Source: Sphaerospermopsis sp. SIO1G1
GTDB taxonomy: Bacteria > Cyanobacteriota > Cyanobacteriia > Cyanobacteriales > Nostocaceae
Direction of reading: 5' to 3'
Assembly: GCA_010672785.1 (NCBI GenBank)
Contig: JAAHFX010000009.1
Location: 90,516-154,515 of the forward strand
Length of the DNA stretch: 64,000 nucleotides
Below the pieces are notes generated by a model. That model saw only the letters and a program-made list of their open reading frames with translations, made no database searches and was not told the origin of the DNA. Of this stretch, positions 49,879 through 59,300 are shown piece after piece; within the stretch, counting starts at the first letter, position 1; each line of letters begins with the position of its first letter. The translations under genes were made by a program, and so were the position numbers.

Positions 49879-50601
49879 ATGAACAAAACGGTTGAAATTT
49901 TACCGAATCTATCTGAACTAGTAGCACGGGGACTAGATTTAATTCTATCTAGGTCAGCGACCGCTATTCAAGAAAGAGGACAGTTTACTATTGCTCTATC
50001 TGGTGGTAGTACACCTAAACCTTTGTATGAAGCAATAGCTAATCAAAACTTGCCTTGGGATAAAATTCATGTGTTTTGGGGAGATGAACGTTATGTTCCG
50101 TCTGATCACCCAGATAGCAATGAATTAATGGCACGTAATACCTGGTTAAATCGAGTTAATATTCCGCCAGCTAACATTCATGCTATACCGACTTTATCAG
50201 GGAATCCAGCTGTAGATGCTGCTGCACATGAAAAGCATTTACAAGAGTTTTTTGCTTCTACTCCAGGAAAATTTCCGCCAATTGATGTAGTTTTACTGGG
50301 AATGGGTGATGATGCTCACACAGCATCTCTTTTTCCTCATACCGAAGCTCTCACTGTGCGCGATCACCTGGTTACTGTGGGTAACAAAGATGGTAATCCC
50401 CGCATTACTTTTACTTATCCATTTATCAATTCTGCCAGAAGTGTAATTTTTTTGGTGGCTGGAGCAAACAAAATACCTGCTTTAGCGCAAGTTTTCGCTC
50501 CAGTAGCTGATGATTTTGCCTATCCATCCCGCTTGATTAAACCTCAAGGAGAATTGATATGGTTGCTAGATCAAGCAGCTGGTTTGGAACTCAAATCCTA
50601 A
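49879..50601 (+). CDS. pgl: 6-phosphogluconolactonase
   Basis: 240 residues. The ATG giving MNKTVEILPNLSELVARGLD is chosen; 55 upstream in-frame residues are dissimilar to the family. Motifs: FTIALSGGSTPKPLYEAI, KIHVFWGDERYVPSDHPDSN, and LLGMGDDAHTASLFPHTEAL, which binds the phosphate and catalyses lactone hydrolysis. Second step of the oxidative pentose phosphate pathway, the main NADPH source in darkness and in heterocysts. zwf and opcA are not adjacent. Confidence 0.94.
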   Translation: MNKTVEILPNLSELVARGLDLILSRSATAIQERGQFTIALSGGSTPKPLYEAIANQNLPWDKIHVFWGDERYVPSDHPDSNELMARNTWLNRVNIPPANIHAIPTLSGNPAVDAAAHEKHLQEFFASTPGKFPPIDVVLLGMGDDAHTASLFPHTEALTVRDHLVTVGNKDGNPRITFTYPFINSARSVIFLVAGANKIPALAQVFAPVADDFAYPSRLIKPQGELIWLLDQAAGLELKS

Positions 50602-50707
50602 GTTCAGTTATCAGTAATTAGTCAACGATCTGTTAACTCTTGACTGAAAACTGGATCTGACTTGTGAGTAATATATTTGACAATAATCTTGAAAAAGGCT
50701 TAGATTT

Positions 50708-51748
50708 ATGATTGTCTGCCCGAATTGTAATCATCCTAATCCAGACGGTGCTGTTCAATGTGAAGCTTGTTACACGCCTTTACCAGCCACTACTAGTTGC
50801 CCTAGCTGTGGGGCTACTGTGCAGGCAGATGCTGCTTTTTGCGGTCAGTGTGGCTATAATTTACATTCTCATTCCAATCCACCAACTTCAGCTTCAGTAG
50901 AACCAACAGAAGTTGTACAACCAAGTGCTGCTGTGGAATTACCTCCTTTAGTTACTCCTGATCCAATGTTGGAACTATTACAGTCTGATCCTTTGGGAGT
51001 TAATGCTGCTTCTAATTTACCACCTACAGTAGTATCACCTACTCCACAGCCTATACAAGTTCCTCCTACACCTGCACCCGTACCTGCACCCGTACCTGCA
51101 CCCCCTCCAGAAGCAGCAGCACCACCAGCACCTGCACCCGCACCTGCACCCGCACCCGCACCCGCACCTCCACCAATTGCACCACCCACACCCGCACCTA
51201 TACCAACGCCTACACCTGCACCTGCACCCTCACCCATACCAACGCCAGCACCAGCACCAGCGCCAGCACCAGCACCCATACCTGCACCAGAACCAATTCC
51301 TGCACCCCCTCCAGAAGCAGTTGTACCACCTGCACCAGAACCAGCACCAGCACCAGTATCTGCACCACCTGCAACACCTGAAACTCCAGAAGCAGTTGTA
51401 TCTAGAACCCAACTACAACAAGTGGTAGCTCGGCTATTTCATGTACAAAGTAATCAAGAAATTGAATTACCACAAAACCTTTCTGTTGTTCATATAGGTA
51501 AACCAAATGATCGTATACCTCCAGATATAGATGTGGCAGGTTTTCCTAACTCAGAAATTGTTTCACGGGTTCATGCAGATATACGTATTGAGGGGGACTC
51601 CCATTATATTGAAGATGTAGGTAGTTCTAATGGTACTTACATTAATAATCTGCCGTTGTTACCAGGAAATAGACATCGCTTACGTCCAGGCGATCGCATC
51701 AGTTTGGGTAAGGGAGATATGGTAACTTTCTTATTTCAGCTTTCCTAG
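50708..51748 (+). CDS. Zinc-ribbon, Pro/Ala-rich linker and FHA domain protein
   Basis: 346 residues in three parts. Residues 1-55 contain two zinc-ribbon-like pairs: CPNCNHPNPDGAVQCEAC and CPSCGATVQADAAFCGQCGY. Residues 60-235 are low complexity, with long PAPAPAP runs (encoded by CACCCGCACCTGC-type repeats, which keep other frames open). Residues 255-346 form an FHA domain: VVHIGKPNDRIPPDIDVAGF, SEIVSRVHADIRIEGDSHYI, EDVGSSNGTYINN. FHA domains bind phosphothreonine, so this is probably an adaptor in Ser/Thr kinase signalling. Confidence 0.92.
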   Translation: MIVCPNCNHPNPDGAVQCEACYTPLPATTSCPSCGATVQADAAFCGQCGYNLHSHSNPPTSASVEPTEVVQPSAAVELPPLVTPDPMLELLQSDPLGVNAASNLPPTVVSPTPQPIQVPPTPAPVPAPVPAPPPEAAAPPAPAPAPAPAPAPAPPPIAPPTPAPIPTPTPAPAPSPIPTPAPAPAPAPAPIPAPEPIPAPPPEAVVPPAPEPAPAPVSAPPATPETPEAVVSRTQLQQVVARLFHVQSNQEIELPQNLSVVHIGKPNDRIPPDIDVAGFPNSEIVSRVHADIRIEGDSHYIEDVGSSNGTYINNLPLLPGNRHRLRPGDRISLGKGDMVTFLFQLS

Positions 51749-51830
51749 CCTGGATTATTCGTAATTGATCATTCGTAATTCGTAATTAATAATGGGTAAT
51801 TATAAATTACGGGTTACGAATTATAGTGTT

Positions 51831-52568
51831 ATGAAAAATAAAGACTTTCCACCATTTCTGAGTCAAGAAGCTCCCCCAGAATTTGAAAGAATGGGTTTAA
51901 ATTGGCTGGTAGGAGCGGCGATCGCTACTGCTGTTCTGTGGCAATTTCCCGCAGGTGATTATATTTTATACCCATTTACGATCTTAGCTACTTGGTTTCA
52001 TGAAATGGGACATGGTTTGATGGCTTTGATGTTGGGGGGAGATTTTAAGAAGTTGTTAATTTTTAGTAATGGTTCTGGTGTTGCTAGTTATAATATGCGC
52101 TCATCTTTGGGTTCATTAGGGCCTGCTTTAGTTGCCGCTGCTGGGCCAATGGGCCCACCTATTGCTGGTGCTGCGTTAATTCTTGCTTCTCGGAGTTTTA
52201 AAACTGCTTCTTTGAGTTTGAAAATTTTGGGGTGTTTTTTATTATTTTCTACTTTAGTGTGGGTTCGTTCCGGGTTTGGGTTAATTGCAGTTCCTTTGTT
52301 GGGTATAGGTATTTTAGCACTGGCTTTAAAAACTCCTCGTTGGGTACAAGGTTTTGCTGTTCAATTTTTAGGGGTGCAAGCTTGTGTGAGTACCTACCAT
52401 CAATTAAATTATTTATTTAGTTATAGTGCAGGATCTTTAGGACTTTCTGATACAGCACAAATGCAAAAATATTTATTATTACCATATTGGTTTTGGGGTG
52501 CTTTGATGGCTATACTTTCTTTAGTAATATTAGTGCAGAGTTTACGAGTTGCTTATCGTTCTCATTAA
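51831..52568 (+). CDS. M50-type membrane metalloprotease-like protein
   Basis: 245 residues from the ATG giving MKNKDFPPFLSQEAPPEF; 13 earlier codons come from a repeat. FHEMGHGLMALMLGG (HExxH, about residues 54-60) is the zinc site within a membrane helix, and further helices follow (LGPALVAAAGPMGPPIAGAA and others). The second zinc ligand, usually in an NPDG motif, is not obvious, so activity is uncertain. Member of the M50B-like group common in cyanobacteria. Possible regulated intramembrane proteolysis. Confidence 0.8.
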   Translation: MKNKDFPPFLSQEAPPEFERMGLNWLVGAAIATAVLWQFPAGDYILYPFTILATWFHEMGHGLMALMLGGDFKKLLIFSNGSGVASYNMRSSLGSLGPALVAAAGPMGPPIAGAALILASRSFKTASLSLKILGCFLLFSTLVWVRSGFGLIAVPLLGIGILALALKTPRWVQGFAVQFLGVQACVSTYHQLNYLFSYSAGSLGLSDTAQMQKYLLLPYWFWGALMAILSLVILVQSLRVAYRSH

Positions 52569-52646
52569 TTTAGTAGTCGTGCAAAATAAATTAAATTCTA
52601 GAGAAAAATCCTAAGAAGATTCTCTCGTAGCTATTTAGGGTTTGCT

Positions 52647-52671
52647 GTCCGCGTAGCGTGCCGTCAGGCAT
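52647..52671. repeat. Short dispersed motif CCGCGTAGCGTGCCGTCAGG
   Basis: Third copy of the motif at 45542. Just before it, from 52570, stands the left end of the second MITE-like family (AGTCGTGCAAAATAAATTAA). Confidence 0.6.
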
Positions 52672-52783
52672 ATAAATGCAAAAACATCACAGTTAAAAGA
52701 TTTTAGGAAATTTGAAGCGGTAAGATTGACGGTGTTAGCCTGTAGACTAGAGAGTGCCGAAACTACTAGGGTGAAACAGAAAG

Positions 52784-52820
52784 AAAAAGCCAACTATTGT
52801 TAGCATTAGTTAGCTTTTTT
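52784..52820 (-). terminator. Intrinsic terminator downstream of tldD
   Basis: AAAAAGCCAACTA and TAGTTAGCTTTTT form a 13-bp stem with one mismatch and a loop of about 10 bases; the A/T flanks give a U tract in either direction. It begins 12 bp after the tldD stop on the minus strand, and could also serve the convergent M50 gene. Confidence 0.75.
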
Positions 52821-52831
52821 GGATCGGAATG

Positions 52832-54226
52832 TTAATTTTCTCCCCCAACAACTACATTTTTAATCCGTAAACTTGGGCCTCCACAACCAACGGGTAAACC
52901 GTTTTGTCCTCCTTTTCCACATCCACCAGATTCATCCCAGTAAAAATCATCACCGATTGCTTCTATATCTGCAAGGGTTTGGAAGACGTTACCGGAGAGG
53001 GTGACATCTTTCACCGGTTCAGCTATTTTCCCGTTTCTGATCATCCATGCTTCCCCAGCACTAAAGGTAAACATTTCCCCGTTTGTCATCCCTCCTAACC
53101 AGTTACGAGCATAAACCCCTTCTTGGATGTCAGTAAATAGGTCTGCAACTGGTGTTTTACCTTTTTCAATCCAGGTATTGGTCATGCGGACAATGGGAGA
53201 ATAATGATAGTCTAAACAACGTGCGTTACCTGTGGCTGTTTCTCCGAGTTTTCCCGCTGTTTCACGGGAATGTAAGCGGCCAACTAATACACCATCTTTA
53301 ATTAATTGGGTGGTTGTTGCGGGTGTTCCTTCATCATCGTAAAAATAACTACCACGATGTCCGGTGGGTGCAGCGCCATCATATATTTGTAAGTCTTCTG
53401 ATCCAAAGCGTCGGCCTATGGTCATTACTTCTAATAAGTCAGGGTTTTCATAGGCCATGTCTGCTTCGGAAAGGTGACCAAATGCTTCATGGACAAATAA
53501 ACCTGTGAGGATTGGATCTATGACTACGGTATAAGTTTTTCCTTTGACTGCGGGTAAGGAGAGGGCCGTGACTGCTCTTTCAGCTGCACTTTTAATTTGA
53601 GTATCAAGATTTACTAAGTCTTCGTAGGCTTTCCGTGAACCTACTGTTTCTCTCCCTGTCTGTACAGTGTCACCATTCCTTGCTGTAGCAGCAAAGCGCA
53701 TTTCCATATCTACCCAAGACTGCTCAATTAGTGTTCCTTCAGACGTAGCAATAATTACTCTTTGGTTACTGTCATTGTAGCGGACAGAGGTTGTTGTGAT
53801 GCGGGAGTCTACACCTTTGAGCATAGCTGTATAGCGATCGCACAGTTCCTTTTTTTGTTTGAGGGAAATTTGACGTGGATCTGTACCTGTTAAGGGTAGT
53901 TTACAAATGGCTTGAATTGGATCTATTGGTGCTAGAATCGTCTGTTCATCTCCTACTATCCTAGCTGCGGCGATCGCCTCTTCAACTCGATCTTGGATGG
54001 TTGCTAACTGGTTGAAACTACTTAATCCCCAGCCACCTTTATAACAAGCTCTCACATGGCCACCAATAGAAATGCCTTCACTGAGGGTTTCTACTTTGTC
54101 ACCACGAAGTAAAATATCAGTTCCTTCCGCTTCTTCTAAGCGAATCATTAAATAATCCACACGGGAGGAATAGCGGGAGATCAGATCCGAAAGTAGGTTT
54201 TGTATATCAACAATTAGGTTAGGCAT
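52832..54226 (-). CDS. tldD: TldD/PmbA family zinc metalloprotease
   Basis: 464 residues. The active-site motif is LFVHEAFGHLSEADMA (HEAFGH near residues 247-252, HExxxH). Other landmarks: DYLMIRLEEAEGTDILLRGD, GISIGGHVRACYKGGWGLSS, FYDDEGTPATTTQLIKDGVL, and TFSAGEAWMIRNGKIAEPVK with GLPVGCGGPSLRIKN at the end. TldD pairs with TldE (PmbA) to trim unfolded leader peptides; the partner gene is not in this window. Followed by a strong terminator. Confidence 0.92.
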   Translation of the reverse strand: MPNLIVDIQNLLSDLISRYSSRVDYLMIRLEEAEGTDILLRGDKVETLSEGISIGGHVRACYKGGWGLSSFNQLATIQDRVEEAIAAARIVGDEQTILAPIDPIQAICKLPLTGTDPRQISLKQKKELCDRYTAMLKGVDSRITTTSVRYNDSNQRVIIATSEGTLIEQSWVDMEMRFAATARNGDTVQTGRETVGSRKAYEDLVNLDTQIKSAAERAVTALSLPAVKGKTYTVVIDPILTGLFVHEAFGHLSEADMAYENPDLLEVMTIGRRFGSEDLQIYDGAAPTGHRGSYFYDDEGTPATTTQLIKDGVLVGRLHSRETAGKLGETATGNARCLDYHYSPIVRMTNTWIEKGKTPVADLFTDIQEGVYARNWLGGMTNGEMFTFSAGEAWMIRNGKIAEPVKDVTLSGNVFQTLADIEAIGDDFYWDESGGCGKGGQNGLPVGCGGPSLRIKNVVVGGEN

Positions 54227-54293
54227 TCTTTTTAGTGATGGTCATGAACTGTATTTATTGTGGATCTATTTTAAGTCAATTTTACTATAGGGC

Positions 54294-54385
54294 AGGATTT
54301 ATGCAGAAGTTACGGAGAAATGAACCACGAAGGACACTAAGGACACTAAGATAAGAGGGTTTGAGAGATATTTTGCATAAGTCCT
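54294..54385. repeat. Dispersed inverted-repeat element (core B)
   Basis: AGGATTTATGCAGAAGTTAC to GATATTTTGCATAAGTCCT, 92 bp, core AATGAACCACGAAGGACACT. Flanks TAGGG / TAGGA agree in four of five positions. Lies upstream of the glycosyltransferase gene. Confidence 0.75.
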
Positions 54386-54500
54386 ATAGGATTAATATCT
54401 GATTTCAAAAATCAAATCGGATTCCTATATTAAGGACTCAATCTATGAGATGATGTTTTAATTTCTCAAATCTGAATTTCAATATCATTAGATTTTTTAT

Positions 54501-56039
54501 ATGATCAGCATTACCAAAAACCTATTTTTTAAAAATCCCGACTTTTATCTCTTTAATATTATTATTCCTCTCATTTTTATCATATCAGTGATTATATTTA
54601 TGCCCATTAATCAAGTGTTTCAATTTGATACTGATGAGGGAATAGCAGTTTCACTTGCTAACCTGTACAGCAAACAAATTATTAGTGATCCTACTCAAAC
54701 TTGGTCAGATCATCCACCTCTTTTCCCGTTGATAATATCCACGTTTTTAGATATTTTTGGTTATGGTATATCTGCTGCTAGAATATTAACTTTGTTATTT
54801 GCGACTTTATTGATTTGGTGTTTTAGTCAAATTCTCAGATTATCGGTGAGTAGGAAGACAACAATTATCACTATCCTCCTCTTAATTTTTTCTGTTAATT
54901 TCCTCAGATTAAGTGTTTCAGTTATGCAAGCTATTCCTTGTTTAAGTTTGGGAATGTTATCTATTTATTTGATTATTTTATATACCATTAATTTGAGAAT
55001 ATACTTGTTAATTTTATCAGCGGTAATTTTGGCTTTATCCTTACACATTAAAATGATCATGATATTCTTGTTACCAGTCACTATCATCTATTTATTTACC
55101 AGTTTTCATTCACTACAGTCTATCTTAAAATTATCTACAATTCAGAATTTCAGTTTTATAAAATCACCGATTTGTATTTGGCTATTATCCTTAACCACCG
55201 CATTTATTACCATTAGTTTTTTAACTAATTCCTTCGACTTCAAACAAACATTTTTATTTCATCTATCCTCAAATCTCAAAGATAACTTTCAAGATCATAA
55301 TAGTTTTTTGGATGTCATCTATATCTACTTACAAAATTTTGATGTTTTGTTATTAAGTTTCTTACCACTACAATATCTCAAAAATAGCCATCAGGATATT
55401 AATCATCAAGTAGAAAATAGAATTTATCAAATTCCTTTATCATGGTTAATTATCATCACTTTTGTTTTTCTCAAACATAAACCAATTTGGTATCATTATA
55501 TTGTTTTAGTTTCTGTACCTTTAGTTTGGTTGAGTGCTTATGGTATTCAGACAATTTTTAATCAAATCAAATTCGGGAAACTAAAAAAATTATCATCAAC
55601 TCAACTTTCCAAATTTGCTATTTTGACAATCCTCTTTGCTTTGTTAGTAATCCCTATTAAACTAGGTGTCATAACCTGGGAAAATCATAAATTTATAGTT
55701 AACTCCCAAGTTAAATTTACCAACCTAGAAAGAGTTATCACCTATAAAGATCAAAGTCATTGGTTATTTACCGATGTGGGAATGTATGGTTTTTATAGTC
55801 AAATTAACGTTCCTCCAGAAATTAGTGTTATTTCCAGAAAACGTTTAGGTACAGAAACTCTCAACTCAGAATTCTTGATTCAGGTACTTTCAAAATATCA
55901 ACCAGAACAAATTTTAATTAATAGATTTCCTCATCTTGCTGATTTAATCAAACCTTATCTTCAATCAAACTACCAAGAAATTTACACAGACAAATCTACA
56001 AAGCACTATCTGAGAAATGATATATACAGAAAATCCTAA
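54501..56039 (+). CDS. GT39/ArnT-like membrane glycosyltransferase (GT-C fold)
   Basis: 512 residues with about ten membrane helices. After the first helix comes FQFDTDEGIAVSLANLYSKQ, the periplasmic loop with acidic residues characteristic of GT-C enzymes (DTDEG), followed by TQTWSDHPPLFPLIISTFLD (the HPPLF motif typical of the PMT_2/GT39 family). They transfer sugars from polyprenyl-phosphate donors to lipids or proteins. The C-terminal soluble part carries WLFTDVGMYGFYSQINVPPE. Acceptor unknown. The gene is AT-rich even for this genome. Confidence 0.82.
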   Translation: MISITKNLFFKNPDFYLFNIIIPLIFIISVIIFMPINQVFQFDTDEGIAVSLANLYSKQIISDPTQTWSDHPPLFPLIISTFLDIFGYGISAARILTLLFATLLIWCFSQILRLSVSRKTTIITILLLIFSVNFLRLSVSVMQAIPCLSLGMLSIYLIILYTINLRIYLLILSAVILALSLHIKMIMIFLLPVTIIYLFTSFHSLQSILKLSTIQNFSFIKSPICIWLLSLTTAFITISFLTNSFDFKQTFLFHLSSNLKDNFQDHNSFLDVIYIYLQNFDVLLLSFLPLQYLKNSHQDINHQVENRIYQIPLSWLIIITFVFLKHKPIWYHYIVLVSVPLVWLSAYGIQTIFNQIKFGKLKKLSSTQLSKFAILTILFALLVIPIKLGVITWENHKFIVNSQVKFTNLERVITYKDQSHWLFTDVGMYGFYSQINVPPEISVISRKRLGTETLNSEFLIQVLSKYQPEQILINRFPHLADLIKPYLQSNYQEIYTDKSTKHYLRNDIYRKS

Positions 56040-56102
56040 TTCCCAAAAATCTGCGTTCATCTGCGTTCATCTGCGTTTAAAAATTATCTAATCAACAAAT
56101 AA

Positions 56103-56519
56103 TTAATCAAAAACATATTTTTGAGCGACTTTCCAATAACGAGAAAACCTCTTTAAATCTATAAAACCATCGTAATCAAAAAATGGGTATACCTCAAATA
56201 ATTCCAACTCCAATTTTTTTTCAATCTGATCACAAATCTGATTAAACTTAGGACTAGGACTATCTGTTGTCACAACTAAATTAGCATTATTTTCTTGAGC
56301 AAATTTAATCACTTCCTCAGCTACATTCCCCCGACGAATTTCTACAGGTAGCTCTAATAAACATTCATAAATAAAGGTGATCCTTTTTAAACTTAATTGC
56401 CATTCTTCGATTAAAGCATCATCCCAAACCCAAATTGCTGGTGTATTGGGATATTCTTGTAAAGCTGGGTTTTGGGGACTTAAACAATCACCGTTAACCC
56501 AAATAATTGATTTATTCAT
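56103..56519 (-). CDS. Photolyase-type N-terminal alpha/beta domain as a separate protein
   Basis: 138 residues matching only the antenna-binding Rossmann-like domain of DNA photolyases/cryptochromes: KSIIWVNGDCLSPQNPALQE, IWVWDDALIEEWQLSLKRIT, FIYECLLELPVEIRRGNVAE, then VIKFAQENNANLVVTTDSPS. The catalytic FAD domain is absent, but a gene for exactly that domain lies about 470 bp upstream on the same strand. The two polypeptides probably assemble into one light-activated enzyme or signalling protein. The ATG follows a short AT-rich leader. Confidence 0.78.
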   Translation of the reverse strand: MNKSIIWVNGDCLSPQNPALQEYPNTPAIWVWDDALIEEWQLSLKRITFIYECLLELPVEIRRGNVAEEVIKFAQENNANLVVTTDSPSPKFNQICDQIEKKLELELFEVYPFFDYDGFIDLKRFSRYWKVAQKYVFD

Positions 56520-56987
56520 GTTTTAATTGATTGAATGATTTCAGTATATTAATAATCACATAATTTAAGCACCTGAGCAAAACAATGCCAAGATTCTCAA
56601 AAAAAAGGTTTTTTGCAATAAGCATAGGTCTATTCTCAATATTATTGAGAATAATGTCAACAATTCCACGTGTTTTGGTTATTTCAGGTAGGTGGGTTGA
56701 CAGTGTTCTGAGTTTTTGATATTGTGAACGCATATCTATAAATCTGACTACTTTTATAAAGGTAGTCAATGTAATGCGAAAATCAATTGGACTTACCCCA
56801 GCTATGGAATAATCGAACCACTCCAGGCACAGAGAACACAGAGGTATGAGGGTTTAAGAGATATTTTTCGTGTAAGTTTTGATCAGAGGTGTCTTGATTG
56901 GTAGGTTATGTTGAGTTTAACTATTAAAACGTATTTGTCTTATCTTCGCTTCTGAACCGAAAACTTAATTCTGGCAAAAGCAGTGAA
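56520..56987. other. Gap between the two photolyase-like genes, with a degenerate element
   Basis: A short minus-strand frame (85 codons) shows no family resemblance. At 56788-56880 lies a degenerate copy of the dispersed element: TGGACTTACCCCAGCTATGG, core CAGGCACAGAGAACACAGAG, end CGTGTAAGTTTTG, flanked by ATCAA/ATCAG. Palindromes GAATCTCAATA-like and ACTACTTTTATAAAGGTAGT are also present. Confidence 0.5.
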
Positions 56988-57827
56988 TTATCGTCTTTTT
57001 TTACCCTTCTGCCAACTTTGGCTATTGGGTTTTTTGCTAAAATTTCCTTGGGGAAAAAGTCGCACTTCCAACTGTTCATAACTCCCCTCAAAATCACACT
57101 TGCCATAAAGTGGACATTGACGACAATAAACCCCTTTAGTATAACGTTCTAAATTTTCCCGATTGAAAAAATAAGGTTTGTGACTGAAAGTGCTGGCTAC
57201 CCATTGCCAGGACATATTATTACTAGCAGGATCACCATCCAGGAGATGTTGTAAAAACCATTTTGCTCCAGCTTGCCATTGAATTTTACGCCAATGGATA
57301 ATATAAGCCGCTAACCACATTCTAACATGATTGTGTAAGTAGCCCGTTTCCCTCAACTCCTGACTAAAATTATCAATGCAAACCATACCAGTTTTACCTT
57401 CAACAATATCAATAGGTAACTTTGCAGCATAGTCTGCTGGTTTATAACCAGTTTTGTATTCTTCCTGGTTTTCCCAAATACCCTTTCCTAGCTTGATATA
57501 TAATCTTTGCCAATAATCACGCCATCCTAATTCATTAATTAATTTACCAGCATCGTCGGGATTTTTGACTTGATCTAAAAAATAATCTCTAATTTCTCGT
57601 AAACTCACCACCCCATGACGAAGATAAGGTGATAGTTTAGTAACTGATCCCGTGAGAGAATTACGTGTTTTTGCGTAAGCAATGGGATCTACTTTTTTCA
57701 GTTTTTCCTCTGCTGCTTTCCTTCCACCAAGAGTTTCACTGATGTGATTATCTCTTTGTGCCGCTTGGGGAAATTCTTGACGTAAGTAATTTATTAATTC
57801 TTCTCGATTAGTAAAATCACGTAACAT
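56988..57827 (-). CDS. Photolyase/cryptochrome FAD-binding domain protein
   Basis: 279 residues corresponding to the helical catalytic half of photolyases. LTGSVTKLSPYLRHGVVSLR (FAD phosphate-binding), LINELGWRDYWQRLYIKLGK, ETGYLHNHVRMWLAAYIIHW (RM-W region), and LLDGDPASNNMSWQWVASTF with the NN-x-x-WQW motif that contacts FAD and substrate. Near the C-terminus Cys235, Cys238 and Cys244 (CRQCPLYGKC) form a cluster that could bind a metal. No N-terminal antenna domain is fused; that domain is encoded by the next gene downstream. Confidence 0.85.
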   Translation of the reverse strand: MLRDFTNREELINYLRQEFPQAAQRDNHISETLGGRKAAEEKLKKVDPIAYAKTRNSLTGSVTKLSPYLRHGVVSLREIRDYFLDQVKNPDDAGKLINELGWRDYWQRLYIKLGKGIWENQEEYKTGYKPADYAAKLPIDIVEGKTGMVCIDNFSQELRETGYLHNHVRMWLAAYIIHWRKIQWQAGAKWFLQHLLDGDPASNNMSWQWVASTFSHKPYFFNRENLERYTKGVYCRQCPLYGKCDFEGSYEQLEVRLFPQGNFSKKPNSQSWQKGKKRR

Positions 57828-57849
57828 ATATGGTAATCCTATTTTAGGG

Positions 57850-57957
57850 GATGCTGAAAAAGTGATCTTTGGAGACTAGGGAATAGGCAATAGGGAACAA
57901 TGCACCAAACCCTTGATAATGGTGGGTTACGAACTTCGTTCTCACACACCAATACTA
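57850..57957. repeat. Two dispersed-repeat fragments upstream of the photolyase-like gene
   Basis: GCTGAAAAAGTGATCTTTGG, AGACTAGGGAATAGG is a copy of the 59150 repeat; TGCACCAAACCCTTGATAAT, GGTGGGTTACGAACTTCGTT is the right part of the element at 27005. Confidence 0.65.
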
Positions 57958-57963
57958 CCCACA

Positions 57964-58995
57964 TTAATTTGTTTCCTGAATTTGTAGCCTCACAGTGTGT
58001 TCCGTTGCACCACTGAGTTGAATTTCCATGACTTCTCCTCCCAATGGTTCAACACAACTCAGCAGGAAACGCAAACATGGCGTACTCGCACCTGTATCAA
58101 CATATAACCTATCAGCCAAATTACTGATTTTTTTCCAAGTCATGTATAACTTAGCAATACTTTGCTCCATCTGGGATGCTTGATTAACTAAATCAGCAGC
58201 TATACTTAAACAACCAATTCTTTGAGCTTCTTCCAAGGCAGTCTCAATGTCTACCGCTTCTTCTGTAAGTGCTTGCACCTGTACCGCCGATTTTAAATAT
58301 TTAGCTAATTGTCTGGCTTCTGTCGTTGCTTGTTTCAGGGTATCCACATCAGGATTTGCTGCTATTTCCCGTTGTAAGAACTTTTGGTGAGGTTCGGGCA
58401 GTTTTTCCATTTCCTTCACCAGAGGGGCAATATAGCGCGCCGGAAGACTATTATCGGCGGCTTTTTCCTTTACAGGTTCAGGTAATAACTCTGAAGACAT
58501 AGCCGTCCATTCATCAGTGAGTTGACGGACTTCTCTACGGGTGATGCGATCGCCTTTTTGGGCAGCTTCACTGACCATTTGTTGTACTTCTGGAGATGAT
58601 TTTGCGGTTTCCACAAAAGCTCTTTTACTAAAATTATTAACTTTTGAGGGGTCTAATTTACCATCTTCAATTAAAGTATCAGCACTGTTGGCTAATTGTA
58701 TCCAATTATAGGCCTGACTTTTGCTAATTTCCCTTTCCTTCAACCATTTGAGGAAACCAGTACCTCGACCATCTCCACCTTTTTTTTCTCGATCACGAAT
58801 AGCTCGTAAAATACGACCACGCCAAATTTCTGTTTGCAAATCAAAGCGATCGCATACTTGCCAAGCTACATCTAACTGCTGTAAAAATTCAGACTCAGCA
58901 ATTTCTTCATCTTCAGGATCTGGTAATTGAAAATCCAAGTCTGCGGGCTGTTGCAGCGCAGCAGCGAGGTCATTCATGGAGTCGGTATCTGGCAC
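57964..58995 (-). CDS. Conserved-type protein of unknown function with a helix-turn-helix-like segment
   Basis: 343 residues from a GTG (an ATG six codons later is an alternative start). Acidic N-terminus (DFQLPDPEDEEIAESEFLQQ), then a segment LKEREISKSQAYNWIQLANS (about residues 84-103) that resembles a DNA-binding helix-turn-helix of the DUF3102/ParB-like sort, followed by long helices rich in Glu/Lys/Ala. The C-terminal 80 residues are more globular with CLRFLLSCVEPLGGEVMEIQ. No enzymatic motif. Possibly a cyanobacterial DNA-binding or division-associated protein; not recognised. Confidence 0.6.
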   Translation of the reverse strand: MPDTDSMNDLAAALQQPADLDFQLPDPEDEEIAESEFLQQLDVAWQVCDRFDLQTEIWRGRILRAIRDREKKGGDGRGTGFLKWLKEREISKSQAYNWIQLANSADTLIEDGKLDPSKVNNFSKRAFVETAKSSPEVQQMVSEAAQKGDRITRREVRQLTDEWTAMSSELLPEPVKEKAADNSLPARYIAPLVKEMEKLPEPHQKFLQREIAANPDVDTLKQATTEARQLAKYLKSAVQVQALTEEAVDIETALEEAQRIGCLSIAADLVNQASQMEQSIAKLYMTWKKISNLADRLYVDTGASTPCLRFLLSCVEPLGGEVMEIQLSGATEHTVRLQIQETN

Positions 58996-59300
58996 GATGT
59001 ATAAAGCTGTGTTGGGTATGCAATCAACTAACTGTCACTAATTTTCAATATCAGTAACAATGAGCAGTTAAATATTATAGTAGATAAATCCAAAATTAGT
59101 TAAATGAATTTCACAATCGTTATCGGAAATATTCCTAATTTTTAGATAGGGTTTGCAGCAAAAAGTGATCTGTGGAGACTAGGGAACTCTTAACAGGGAA
59201 CAGGGAACAGTTTTCAGAGTTGAATGGAAATGATTCTTCTTTTGAGCAGTTTCTGAATCTTTTCGATAGTCTAGAAATGAATCTGTAAGTAAAAACAACT
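58996..59300. other. Gap upstream of moaA with a dispersed repeat
   Basis: Divergent promoters of two genes are expected here. GGTTTGCAGCAAAAAGTGAT, CTGTGGAGACTAGGGA at 59150 is a dispersed repeat shared with 43550, followed by AACAGGGAACAGGGAACAG. No gene. Confidence 0.5.

Noticed and set aside
50869..51428. Glycine/alanine-rich and histidine-rich frames within the FHA-protein gene
   Set aside because: Shadow frames of the Pro/Ala-rich linker; composition follows from CACCTGCACC repeats.
56512..56769. 85-codon minus-strand frame between the photolyase-like genes
   Set aside because: AT-rich, no family resemblance, overlaps the next start; I could not link it to a transposase.
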